In this document: positions 46,800 through 57,659 of the stretch, in pieces
Numbering within the stretch: position 1 is the first letter of the stretch
Layout: every line of letters starts with the position of its first letter
The notes under the pieces: generated by a model
Database searches by the model: none
Seen by the model: the letters and a program-made list of their open reading frames with translations, nothing else
What the model was told of the DNA's origin: nothing
Assembly: GCA_023101725.1 (NCBI GenBank)
Contig: JALJCO010008724.1
Coordinates: 298,708 to 362,707 of the forward strand
Length of the DNA stretch: 64,000 nt
Direction of reading: 5' to 3'
DNA from: Atherinomorus stipes
Lineage: Eukaryota; Chordata; Actinopteri; Atheriniformes; Atherinidae
Position numbers and translations under genes: made by a program

Positions 46800-47640
46800 T
46801 GCAGCCGCCTTCCCTGTAGTTATGTCTGAGTGAACAGGCTGCTGCCTGCTGGTGCGTTACATTCGGCTTCTTGTCCATCACTGATACACCCCACAACTGC
46901 AGAGTCATCAGAGTATTTCTGCAGATGACAGGACTCAGAGTTGTACTGGAAGTCTGAGGTGTACAGTGTAAAGAGGAATGGTGAGAGTACAGTTCCTTGT
47001 GGTGCTCCAGTGTTGCTGACCACCATCTCAGACACACAACCTTTCAGTCTCACAAACTGTGGTCTGTTTGTTAGGCAGTCGTAAATCCAGGTGATTGTGG
47101 AGGGATCCACCTGGAAGTTATGGAGCTTCTGACATAGCAAAGCAGGCTGAATAGTATTAAATGCACTTGAAAAATCAAAGAACATGACCCTCAAAGTGCT
47201 GCCTGACTGGTCCAGATGAGAAGCAGGAAGATGATGGTGTCTTCAACCCCAAGCCCATTACGATATGCGAACTGTAATGGGTCCAGAAAGGTGTTCACTT
47301 GCTTGTTGAGGTGAGCCAGTAAGAGTCTCTCCAGGACTTTCATGATGTGAGATGTCAGGGCAACTGGTCTGTAGTCATTTGGTTCAGCTGGTTGAAGCTT
47401 TTTGGGGACTGGAACAAGACAGGATGTTTTCCACAGCACAGGAACTCTGTTCTGTCTCAGGCTGGTGTTAAAAAGGTGCTGGAGAACCGGACATAGTTGT
47501 TCTGAGCAGGTCTGGAGAACTCTGGGACTGACACCATCTGGACCTGTTCCGGTTCAGTTTCTCCAGTTGTTTCTTGACCTGGTCACAGGAGACAGTCAGG
47601 CTGGAGGTGGGGACAGAGGAGGTCTCAGGATGTCCTGATG
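46800..47640 (-). pseudogene. Rex1/CR1-type LINE reverse transcriptase remnant
   Basis: On the minus strand, in order: GPDGVSPRVLQTC-like (near 47540), LWKTSCLVPVPK and NDYRPVALTSHIMKVLER (47439-47340), LQFAYRNGLGVEDT, then after one frame change near 47215, FFDFSSAFNTIQPALL, GAPQGTVLSPFLF and the YSDD catalytic box (near 46900). These are successive motifs of a non-LTR reverse transcriptase in the Jockey/CR1/Rex1 group common in teleosts. Both the 5' region and the C-terminal part are absent, and frames are broken, so it is inactive. Confidence 0.85.
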
Positions 47641-49931
47641 TGGAAGCAAAGGAGGCTGTGTTCGTCCATGACTGAGCTGCAGGGTGACAGAGCGGAGGTG
47701 AGACAGGAAAGCTGTGGGCTCATGGAGGGTGTGTGGTGTGTTGGGTTGGCAGGAGGGGGAATCATCTTGCGAGATATCATAGTTTTGTTACAAAATCTCA
47801 TGAAATTTCACAAAATACCGCAAGATTTCATAACAGAACTATGAAATCTCACAGTATTTCATGAAATCTTAAATAATCAGGTGCCCCCTTCATAGTCAGT
47901 AGAGGGGCAGCCAGGTCATTACGAAAAAATAAAGCAAAATAATTTGCATAACTAACACCACAATATAATGACGTGTAAATATCATATCAGTATATTGCAC
48001 AGCTCTATTCTGAGCCTGATGCAATTGCTCTGCAACTTCAGGGAGCTGATTCTGAATACATGAGTTCCTCAGAAGGAGCACTTGCGCTGCTTACTTCACG
48101 TGACCAGATGATGTGGGAAAATTGCATGACGGTGTGATTACAAAATTGCGCTAATTAAAACGGCAATTTAATTGCAAATGCGATTAATTGTTCAGCTCTA
48201 TTTCAATCTAGGAAATGGATATGAACCAGATATGAACAAAGCGTGTGTTTTGAACGCGCATCATGTCGGATTTGGTAAAGAAACACAAGGAAACATTACT
48301 GGAGGAAGAGAGGAAAAGAAAGAAAGGAAGGGACAGAACAAAAATCAAGATAAGACTGTCTTTTACTGGCTGGAGTGAATCACAGTGCAGGTACGATTCA
48401 AAATGAATGCTAGTTTAGCCATCGATAGGGGGCACTTCGCTGAGAAAACTGCTAAAAGTTTCGTTGCAGGTCTTTAAAGAGAGTTGATTATAAGCCTTGG
48501 GCTAAAAAAGATTAGTGATAGATAAGTTTGCACAACTATAACACATAACATTTGCCAACACAAACAGACTTTTAAAAAAATCTTTGCCTGATTTTAACCA
48601 GAAAAGATTTAATCTGTGCAAAAATACACAAAAGTTTACAAAAACTTAGAATCTGCTCCTTTAAATCAATCAGAATAGAGTTCAGACTTTATGCTGCTTT
48701 GTCCATTCAAATGGTCACCATGATGCTAATACATCACATTTCCAGCAAGCTCTAATTACTGGCTCAACTTACTGTACATCTCTGGGTGTGATTAGATGTA
48801 GTTGATTGTTTTCTGTTTGTTATTTCTCGACCTCTTTCCCTCTGTGTCTCTAATCATTTTCTTGCTGGAATAGTCAAAGGTGCCCGTCATCTAGTTTCTT
48901 GCAAACAGCCTAATTTATTTACCTTAGAGCAGTTTGGTTTTCCTGGTGGATGCAGATAAAAAAAATGTTTATAATGTTTGTAACTGAATGTTCTTTATTT
49001 TTTTCTCTCTTTGAGCTGTATCACCTGAAAACTATAATCTCTGTTAGTCCCATTTATTTTTCATTTTTTCTGATCCAGCAGAGCTCTGATGGAGTCTAGC
49101 TGAGCTTTTGTGCCTGCTGCGATGGACTCCTTCTTGGTCAGTGTCCATGGCGACCAGTCTTAAACAGTGTCTACATGAGTGTCCAAGATGTTCACAGCAA
49201 AAAAACAAACAAACAAACAAAAAAAACTTTAGAATATCTTCACTCTTGGAAAAGATGTTGTCATTTGGATTGTGGTAGAAACATTAAGTAGCCTGCAGCA
49301 AAGGTTGGGAAGCACTCAGCACTGTAATATACTGACAAAAAGCTAAAGTGGCAAACAAATGGTTAGCATACAGTATGCTTTTTGGAGAGTCTCATTCATA
49401 ATGGATCACTAAAATCTGGATTAAGGGCCAGTCTTTGAATCACCAATGAATTTTTAACCCTCAGGACAAGAATACTGACCTTATGAAAAAAAATTCTATG
49501 CATTATGAAACATATAGCATTTTGGATAAATAGACCAAAATGTAACTTTATGTGACTTAAAAAAGAAAATAAGAAGAAGAATAACAAAGAAAATGGTATC
49601 CTTTGCTGAAACTATGCCAGTTCTTTCAAGCAAGAGAATGAGCCATAATCCAGCTTAGTGATAGTCTTATGTTTTGGGGTTCTTTTACTGCCTGTGGGAC
49701 AGGATGTCTTGTTATTATTGCTGGAACAATAGATTCTGAATTAAAGAAGGGAACTGTAGTGGAAAAACGTTACCGTTTCTGTGTATGACCTAAATCTTGT
49801 GAGAGAAAACGGGTCATTTCACACTACAGTCACCCAAAGCACACAAGTCATTCCACAAAACAATGATAAACATTCGTGTTTTCATTACCTTTAATTGTAC
49901 AATGATTTGTTTCTGAATTCATGTAGGGTGA
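47641..49931. other. Stretch without a recognised gene
   Basis: Contains AGATTTCATA paired with TATGAAATCT across 7 bases (47823-47849) within a series of AAATCTCATGAAATTTCA-type phrases, the repeat copy at 48401-48478, and a CAAA-rich block at 49198-49226. Frames have no motifs. The region may include the upstream part of the LTR remnant that follows. Confidence 0.5.
48401..48478 (+). repeat. Dispersed repeat, direct copy of 32030-32106
   Basis: Shares ATGCTAG, CGATAGGGGG and AAACTGCTAAAAGTTT in order with 32030-32106. Homology stops near the TTTAAAG that corresponds to the left end of the element at 32107. Confidence 0.65.
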
Positions 49932-50066
49932 TATAAAACCGGCCCTGAGCCGAGGCCGTACTGTTTAGTTGATAAATCTTGTGATGCCCCACCATCATGT
50001 TTACTTGTTTTTGTTTTCAGAAGAGATTATTGGTGAATGTGCTGCACCTGTGCAGCTGGGAGTGGC

Positions 50067-50137
<71 letters not shown>

Positions 50138-50405
50138 GCTCGCTCGCTCGCTCGCTCTCGCTGGGGAGCCATTTCACCTCCACATGGTAACCTTTTCTGT
50201 TTAGGTATGTTTCCTTTGCATCTTTGTACAACATAGCCCACACACTGTCACTCAACCATGCATGGCACTTCAGCACTGATACTCTACATTTCCACACCCC
50301 ATTTTAGTTCAAGTTTTCATGATTTATAATAAACTTAATTTGGGTATTACAACTTTTGTTGTGTGGACTCCTCTTTTGTTGCCACCTTGAGCCACGGTGG
50401 TAACA
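49932..50405 (+). repeat. Degenerate LTR of a second LTR retrotransposon
   Basis: Reading on the plus strand: TATAAAA (49932-49938), a (CT)n tract, AATAAA (50328-50333), then CCACGGTGGTAACA ending at 50405 directly before a primer-site-like sequence. This is the expected U3-R-U5 order, and the GTAACA end matches the end of the 3.2-10 kb element's LTR, although the rest differs. The LTR start upstream of 49932 is not resolved. Confidence 0.6.
50068..50160. repeat. (CT)n microsatellite with CGCT variants
   Basis: About 45 dinucleotide units, with interspersed CG units toward the right end. Directly visible. It lies inside the LTR-like sequence. Confidence 0.97.
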
Positions 50406-50407
50406 AA

Positions 50408-50425
50408 TGGAGGCTCATACAGGAT
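50408..50425 (+). other. Degenerate tRNA-Pro-type primer binding site
   Basis: TGGAGGCTCATACAGGAT matches 14 of 18 positions of the intact site at 9073-9090 and lies 2 nt after an LTR-like GTAACA end. The mismatches are G-to-A or C-to-A changes, partly CpG decay. Confidence 0.65.
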
Positions 50426-50720
50426 TTTTGGAGATATTTGGTTGTTTTTTTGTGGTCTGAGTATTATTGGAGGTGGTCCCACGATGAGGTTGCCTAGGGA
50501 GGTTTTTTTCTTGGCTTTTTGCTGCTGTGTTTGGTTTTGAATGGTGTGGTCTACATTGATGCACTGCAAAAAAAAAAAAAGTTGGGTCAACTCAAAATTT
50601 CAAGGCAACAAACTTCGATAAAATTTTGAGTTGGAAAATTAAACTAAATATTTTAAGTTTTGCTTTTAAGTTTACTCAACTCTGAATTTTGATTTTTACC
50701 AACTCAATGGCAAGTTCCAC

Positions 50721-50988
50721 TAACTTATAATTTTACATTGTAATAACTTTTAATCCTTACTTCAACTAACTCTGTCCTAAGTTGGACTAACTTATAATTT
50801 TACATTGTAATAACTTTTAATCCTTACTTCAACTAACTCTCTCCTAGGTTGGACTAACTTATAATTTTACATTGTAATAACTTTTAATCCTTACTTCAAC
50901 TAACTCTCTCCTAGGTTGGACTAACTTATAATTTTACATTGTAATAACTTTTAATCCTTACTTCAACTAACTCTCTCCTAAATTGTAG
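50721..50988. repeat. 67-bp tandem repeat, four copies
   Basis: Units start at 50721, 50788, 50855 and 50922, each beginning TAACTTATAATTTTACATTG and holding ATCCTTACTTCAACTAAC. The copies are nearly identical; a degenerate piece follows at 51051-51075. Subterminal repeats of this kind are known transposase-binding arrays in CACTA elements; that role is inferred. Confidence 0.96.
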
Positions 50989-51267
50989 CTTGATATTTTA
51001 CATTACATCAACATTTAATCCTTACTTCTAACTGTGATGTAAATTGGACCAACTTATAATTTTACATTGTAATGGCTCTATTGTAAGTTCTTGCAGAGAA
51101 TGCACTTTTTTGGGTAAAGTTAGTGTATAGAAGAATAATTCAAGAGTAATTTAAATTTGCACACTGAAATAGTTAATTATGTAGCTAAAAGTGTAATTTA
51201 GAACCAATTACGTATAACCAAATGTATAAATAATTACAAGTGCAACATATATATTCAAAAATGTTGT

Positions 51268-51273
51268 TTTATT
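51268..51273 (-). terminator. Possible polyadenylation signal for the 50-58 kb unit
   Basis: AATAAA on the minus strand, downstream of the last coding exon (stop at 52078) and beyond the 110-bp tandem array, which would then lie in the 3' UTR. Confidence 0.35.
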
Positions 51274-51405
51274 TAAACTGTACCGGCATCAAATCTGTTC
51301 CAACAGGGCCAAGTACATGCAAACTAATGAGACCCAACTGTCCCAGTAGTGGCTACTTTTAAACTCTGAGATTGAATAAAAGAGCAAACACGAGCCATGT
51401 AAATA

Positions 51406-52010
51406 AGACCATACAGAATCTGTATGATACACAACTATAAATCTAGTAAATCTGTTAACAAGGTTACTGAGCACCATGACTTCTGGTCTCAAAATATCAA
51501 GCATAAGTCATTTATACATGACCATACAGAACCCTATGACACACAGAACCTGTATCACACACAAGTATGAATCTAAATTTGTTACCAAGGTTATCAACTG
51601 CCATAACTTCTGGTTTCCATTTATCAGTGCAAGTCATGTTTACAAGACCATACAGAACCCATATGATGCACAAGTATGAATCTAAACAAGGTTACCAACT
51701 GACATAATTTCTGGTCTCAATATATAGCACAAGTCATGCATACAAGACCAAACAGAACCTGCATGATACACAAGTATGAATCTAAATTTGTTACCAAGGT
51801 TATCAACTGCCACAACTTCTGGTTTCCATTTATCAGCGCAAGTCATGTACTGTATACAAGACCATACAGAACTCGTACGATACACGAGTATGAATCTAAA
51901 TTTGTTAGGAATGTTACCAAGTGCCATAACGTCTGGTCTCAAAATATCAAGCATAAGTCACATACAAAAGACCATACAGAACCTGTATGATACACAACTA
52001 TGAATCTAAA
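51406..52010. repeat. About 110-bp tandem array, six copies
   Basis: GACCATACAGAA (or GACCAAACAGAA) recurs at about 51408, 51520, 51646, 51748, 51863 and 51971, each followed by a TATGATACACAAGTATGAATC-type phrase and TTCTGGTCTCAA or TTCTGGTTTCC. Unit length varies from 102 to 126. It lies just downstream of the last coding exon on the minus strand. Confidence 0.92.
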
Positions 52011-52077
52011 ACATAAAACATAGTGTTGGAAGGACAGAAGGGAACTTTTGGAAGTCAACAACTCAAGATCCAGAACT

Positions 52078-54672
52078 TTACTGAAGGAGGAGTTTGTTTT
52101 TGAGAGATCTGACCCTTGCAGAGAGGTCTGTACCAAGTTCCATGAAAACCTTCTGAACAGTTTCAAATGTGTACCTGAGATCCTTTGGGTACTTGAGGTT
52201 TAAAGCATAGATCAGTCCAAAGAGGTAAGCAAAAGCAGTTGGCAGGTCAGGGAGATCTTGAAGAACAATTTCTTCTTCCACAACAACAGCAACACTCACG
52301 ACACTTTGAGGCGCTGTGCTGTCATCATCCTCCAGCACAGTGAGGATACCCACAGTGAGGCCCTTTGTCTGCTCCACTTCTGGATCAGTGTCCTTGTGTT
52401 AACAGACAGGAAAAGACCAACACATGGATTGCAAGACATTATTCATTAAAATACTGTGAATCAGAATAAGCTAAGACTATAAAATATCTCCACATTAGTC
52501 AATAAACATGTTTTTTTCCAATTAGAATTGATTATGAGCTTGACATATTAACTTTTTCCACCCCATGCCCCATAATCAAAAATTGAACCCCCAAACTAAC
52601 ATCAAATGACATTAATTATGCTACATCAAGTCATAGCCAGGACAGTACAACTATAAGACACATTGTTAGGAAACAAGTAGGACAGAGTGGTAATGGTTGA
52701 AGTCAACTTTAAGTACAGCACTATACGTAAATACAGTATGATAACATAATTTACAATTTCTGTTCATTATAACAACTCACAAGACAGGTCCTGAAGAGCT
52801 TCTCCGGACTGTCACGGAGAAACAAGGGAAGGCCCTTTAAAGCTGCAGTTTGTCGATGTGCAGTGATGTCAGATGTCTGAAACAAGAGTTGCATGAAACA
52901 TTACAAGAAATAGAGTAAGCTTGCAGGTGGATGTCCTCTTCCATATCCCCAAAAAATCCTGTCAATTGCATGTCAAAGGTTTACTCCTTTTTAAAGGGTA
53001 ATTTGGCTTTTTTTCAACTTGGGCACTGTCAAAGTGTGTCTAGTGAAAATGGTTTTTGTGTCACTGATGGGCAAATATCATTATCAGTGTCTGACAACAT
53101 CATGAAAAAGCTTCCCACAGGGCAAGATCTTTTTTTTAAAGATAAAGATACCCTTTGTTTAACGTGTAAAAAGTCACTGTATCTGATTAATTTGATGTCT
53201 TTGATCATTATTTGATTGTCATCATTGGTTTGCTTTTTTGTGCTATTGTGACCCTAAGAAACCCATACATTTATTCTGAGGGTTTGTCACAAGGTGACCC
53301 TAACCCTAAACCTATCCATAATGTTCAATGTTATGAAATTACAATCTAGAATTCACCTCTTGATCCAGGCTGTTAAGGAGCTGATCCATCTCAGACGAAA
53401 AAGCTGTCCTTCTCGCCCGATAGAGTCTCAGGAGCCTCCAGGTGTGCTGATGAAGGGCTTCTTTGAAGTTGTCCATTAGGTTCTTGTTTGTGATCCGACA
53501 AAACTCTTGTCTAATCTGTTGAAAAAATGTGAACATGAAATTTGAATCCTCATTATAAAGTCAAAACAATTTCAATTTTAACTTCATGTTAAAATGGGCA
53601 TTGTGATCAACACACTTTAAAAAAAAGACTAAACATAAACACAACATCATATATTCTTAGTTCACCTGCTTACCTCTTCCTCACAAAACAGAGCAGGCCA
53701 ACGTTCCAGAACCTCTGAGACCATAGGCTCCAACTCCACGATCTCCCTGCGCCTCAGGGAGAAAGTCAGCTCCATCTTTTGTCTGATGAGTGCAGCATTC
53801 TTTGTCTTCTTCTTGAACTCCTCAACAAGAACCAGTCTTTCATCCTCCAGTGAGTCATCATTATATTTTTCTGGATGGTCAGGGACATGGTTCATCTCAC
53901 CCCTCTTCGCTCTCTTCAGAGAGGGACTTGTACCATCATCTTCACTGCTCCTCTTTTTCTGGTTAATGCTAACCTCAGTACAACCTGCCTGTCGCAGCTT
54001 AGACCTGTAATTGCCAAGTTTGTATTTTATGCTTGTTTTCCATCCGTCACACCCTGTTTCACTGCCTGGTTCTCGAAGGCATGGGTGTCTACTGATGAGA
54101 GCAGAAGCAACTGACCCAATCTGGTCTTGATCAGGATAAGCTTTCACTTCAAAAACTGCCTGAGCAATCTTGTCCAAAATGTCTATCTTCATGTCTCTTG
54201 TTAAGGTGATACCTTTCTTGGTTCGTTCATATGCCTCATTGCCTTTGCGCAACTTCAACTCCACATCGTAGGAAAAGGACGGGATGGAAAAAACTGAAGG
54301 CCACTCGGAGACACTTCGCAGATGGTTCCTGGTGAAAGCTGAGGGACTGTGGAGTGACTCTCTGCTGGATAAACTGGCTGTGTCCAGGGAAGATACTGAA
54401 CCACCAGAGTCGGACTCTTGCTGAACAAGTGGAGATGTCTCATCCCAAAGAATGTGCAATATAGCACGCTCAGGTGGCAAATCATGGATGTCAATCAAAT
54501 TACACAGAGCATTATTAAAGTCTGAGTCCTCATACTGTAATGTGAAGCTACCTTGAAGTTCAAGTTTTTCCTTAAGAATGTTTTGCAACTCTTCAACTGA
54601 TTCAGGTACCTCAGGAATAGACACTTTACGGGACATTCGGGGGGAGATTTTTACTAGCAGCAGCATTTCAGT
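52078..54672 (-). CDS. SAMD3-like protein, four coding exons
   Basis: Exons: 54672-53674 (ATG at 54666), 53515-53357, 52876-52781 and 52392-52078, all phase 0. Donors GTAAGC, GTGAAT and GTGAGT and AG acceptors are visible. The product is 520 residues. Residues 1-75 look PB1-like (LLVKISPRMSRKVSIPE start); 80-125 are Ser-rich and low complexity; 150-230 hold a conserved block with AYPDQDQIGSVASALISRHP and GWKTSIKYKLGNYRSKLR; a basic stretch follows near 236-258; the C-terminus has LFGLIYALNLKYPKDLRYTFE. From memory, this matches fish proteins annotated 'sterile alpha motif domain-containing protein 3-like', though no SAM domain is visible here. Function is unknown. Its place inside an element suggests an accessory DNA-binding role. 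Joined to the donor at 54985, an in-frame ATG three codons earlier arises. Confidence 0.82.
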
Positions 54673-54984
54673 CTGTGTCACAAGAAACAAGAATAAAACA
54701 GAAGCGTTAAGTTGCAAAGGGTAAAAAACAAGAGACGTTAAATTTAAAGACAATATAGCAAGGTTTCAGACAATGTTGGTTCAACCTGCAAAGCAATATA
54801 TTATAAATGTTTATGTTGTTCTCGTAAGGGGGGAACAAGACACAGGTGAAACACATCAGGAAATCAACTTAGCAAGTAAAACAGAAAAAAAATATCAAAA
54901 TATGACAGACTGCATCTTGCTTGAATGGGAGAAACGATCAGAATGAGAGTGAGTTAAAGCAACATTCAATCAGGGTTTACTTAC

Positions 54985-54996
54985 CATTCTGTCACT
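54985..54996 (-). promoter_or_regulatory. Splice donor 12 nt after the transposase stop
   Basis: The exon ends ...GAATG at 54985 and is followed by GTAAGT (54984-54979), a consensus donor. The next acceptor (ACAG at 54673-54676) gives a 312-bp intron. Joining yields ATG-ACT-GAA-ATG, in frame with the downstream protein. Confidence 0.7.
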
Positions 54997-57645
54997 TTAA
55001 TGGAGCAGGCACACTTTTGGAGTCACCAGCACCTTCCCTCCCACTGTGTATGCAACCAATGGATGGTAGTCGTTGAGAGACTGAGGATCAAAAATAGCAA
55101 TGTCTGCGTAGATGCTCTCCACAAGCTCAAAAGACCTAAAATGTTCAAGGTACCAAGATGTGAGCTTTTTGCCAACAAAGCCTACTTCATCAGAGTTAAC
55201 TACTATGGTCACAATTTTGAAGAATTCTGGCAGACCACTGCAGTGTCCAGATGACAGAATCATACCCTCCACATATCGGGTCCCATGAAAATAAATGTCT
55301 TTAGAAAGGGACACAGTTTGAAGATGTGGATATTTTCTCTTAATCACTGTGTGCAGGTCAGCATCCAAAGAAGATAGTTTGATGTCGGTTGTTTTCTCCA
55401 CATGTAAGATTGGCTTGAAAAGACTCTGGCTATCAAACTGGCATGCCATCATCTGTTGGTGTTTTAACGACAGTGTGAGGAGTACATTTTTAAAGTTTTG
55501 AACATCATGCATAGTCTTCTTGAAAAAGCTGTGTTTGGATTCAAACCTCATCGTCCATAATTCCACCAATGGACCAAAACAGCGTAGCAGGTAAGGATAA
55601 TGGTCAGCAAAGTGGTGCTTTGGGCGCAAGCTAAAATCAGGAAAAGTGTCTGTGAGCAGGTTTCTGTGATCAGACAACTTGATCTCCAAGTAGTGCAAAA
55701 TTTCCTCTGAAAAAACAGGCGAGACGATGATTTCGACTATTTCTTTGAGGTCCATCAGTATTTCCCATGCAGGTTCTTGTTCTGGCACACACTTTCCAAT
55801 GAGAAGAGGGAGGAATCGTAACAAAGACCAATTTTCGTGGCCATTACCACCAATGCTGCCCTTTTCAACATTTGCTTTAGAAATTGCCTTTGGTTTATTC
55901 ACCCTGTCAGAATATTTGTATGGAAATGAATTGATTAGGCTATTCAGTCTGTCCAAAGTAATATAGCCTTTTGAGATCAAGTTTTTTAGGCATAGAGACA
56001 GTTCAACAGGTATAACACCTTCAAAAAAATCATGCAATATGTCTGGGGGGAACCCAGTGACAGGGTGAAAATATGACAGATGCTTACTTAAAACACATTC
56101 ATTTTTAACACCGTTTACATGTGGAACATTTTCAATACGAATTTTTTGCAGACATGTATTGTGCTGTTCTCTGGAGCGTAGCTGAAAATCAGAAATTGCG
56201 GTAGTTGCTATTTCACCTCGATTTGTTAAACAAAATCTACAAAAATTCTTTACATTGAAATTCTCCTGAAAGCCAGCAAGTGCATGAGCTCCTAAATTGT
56301 CTGCACAGACACAAAATACTGAACCTTTTATGTAGTTGTTCAGAGTTTGCACAAAGACCCCTGTTTGTTCCAGTGACTTTAAATCCTTAATTAAAGGACT
56401 GAAAAACTTTTCAAAACCAAATTGCTTAACATCACAAGTCTTTCCAAGAAGAGCTAAATGAATTGAGTGTAAAGTGGAACGAAACTTTGAGGGTAAATTA
56501 AGAATAACCCAGTAAACAGCTGTTATTTTATGAATTTTCTTTGACGTGCCTAATGGGTTACACAACTCAAAATCGTCTATGTATAGACCTAATGAAATAT
56601 GCAGCTCCTGTTCTCCAAAATTTTGCTTAAAGTAAGAACCATCTTGAAAAGTCTTGTAAAAGCCTGGAATAGACTCTTCACTGAAAACAATTTTTTCAAG
56701 AAACTCTGCTCTATTCAATAAAAGTTCAATAACCTGATTCACAGAAACATAAACAAAGGCTTTCCTTGAAGTCCGGTCATACAATAACTCAGTTGGTTCA
56801 ATGATGGAGAAATGCTCCCTAAAATATCTGTTTCTCCTATAATCTGTTGATAATGTACCTTTTTCTGATGTGGTAAGAAGTACTGGATTTTTTTCAGACA
56901 CCGTGTTACTTATCTCTTGAATAACTTCTTCCTCAATTTCAATATTATGTTTCGCAAATACCTCTTTGAGAATTTCAGTTGTATGAAACTTGGAAAGGGA
57001 CAAAATATCATTAAATTCTTCTATAATTGTCTGAATTGCATGTTTCGACACATGTAGCACACATTGCATGCGAAGAAAAAAGAAGCTAATCTGTGCTCTA
57101 GTATTTCAGAGTCTACATTGTGTACACAATCAGGTTCATGTTTTTCTGTGGAATCTAATCTAGGACTACTTGTCAATGAAACGCCAGCTTCAGGATCAAC
57201 ATTACATGGCTGGTCTGTGTCATTAGACTGAAAATCGCTAACAACCCTGACTGGTGTCAAAAAAATCTCTAAGATTATGGTTTTTATGATTCCGTGATGT
57301 ATGTCCAGTAAAACTATTAAGGTGGTTGGTTTTAAAGCTGCACCCTACAAATGGGCAACACACTGTCTCTTTGCATCTAAGGTGATAATGCAAATGGATT
57401 AATACTTTCTTTTTACAGCAAATGTCCTTGTAATCACACAACCAGCACTGAAATGTTAAGTTCTCTTGCCTTTGAACAGTCCTGTGCAATCTTGAAAGAT
57501 GTGATTTCAAAGCACTAATGGTTCTAAAAGTGCAACAACAGTCCCTGTGGATGCAAGGCCAGGTTGAACCTCTGTGATGCACTCGATAGTGTTTCAGCAG
57601 AACGGCTTCAACAGCGTGGGTGAACTTGCACAACTTGCACTGCAT
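54997..57645 (-). pseudogene. C2H2 zinc-finger plus transposase-like protein (two frame breaks)
   Basis: From the ATG at 57645, four C2H2 fingers: C3-C6-H19-H23, C31-C36-H49-H54, C67-C70-H84-H88 and C97-C102-H115-H120. An acidic linker follows, then a 690-codon frame (57069-54997). Numbering within the latter: LYIDDFELCNPLG with D165/D166, CADNLGAH with D257, C277 and C280, the signature PPDILHDFFEG (341-351), and MRFESKH with E510. The order D...D...CxxC...DxxH...E recalls DDE transposases of the CACTA/KDZ (tnp2, Plavaka) kind; D166, D257 and E510 are my candidate triad. From memory, similar zinc-finger-headed proteins recur, unnamed, across fish genomes. Frame shifts at 57259-57265 (T7, 6 keeps frame) and 57076-57081 (T6, 7 keeps frame) are both in homopolymers; the 690-codon part is intact. 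Confidence 0.75.
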
Positions 57646-57659
57646 TCATTAATTTCAAT

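Noticed and set aside
46491..46829. 112-codon open frame, with a related frame at 28641-28889
   Set aside because: Both read through copies of the same TTAA MITE in different orientation; shared peptide reflects the repeat, not a gene.
49997..50241. Ser-Leu, Arg-Glu and Ser-Arg repeat peptides in several frames
   Set aside because: Artefacts of the CT microsatellite.
50721..52010. Tandem arrays considered as CRISPR-like
   Set aside because: Units are contiguous with no unique spacers, and the genome is eukaryotic.
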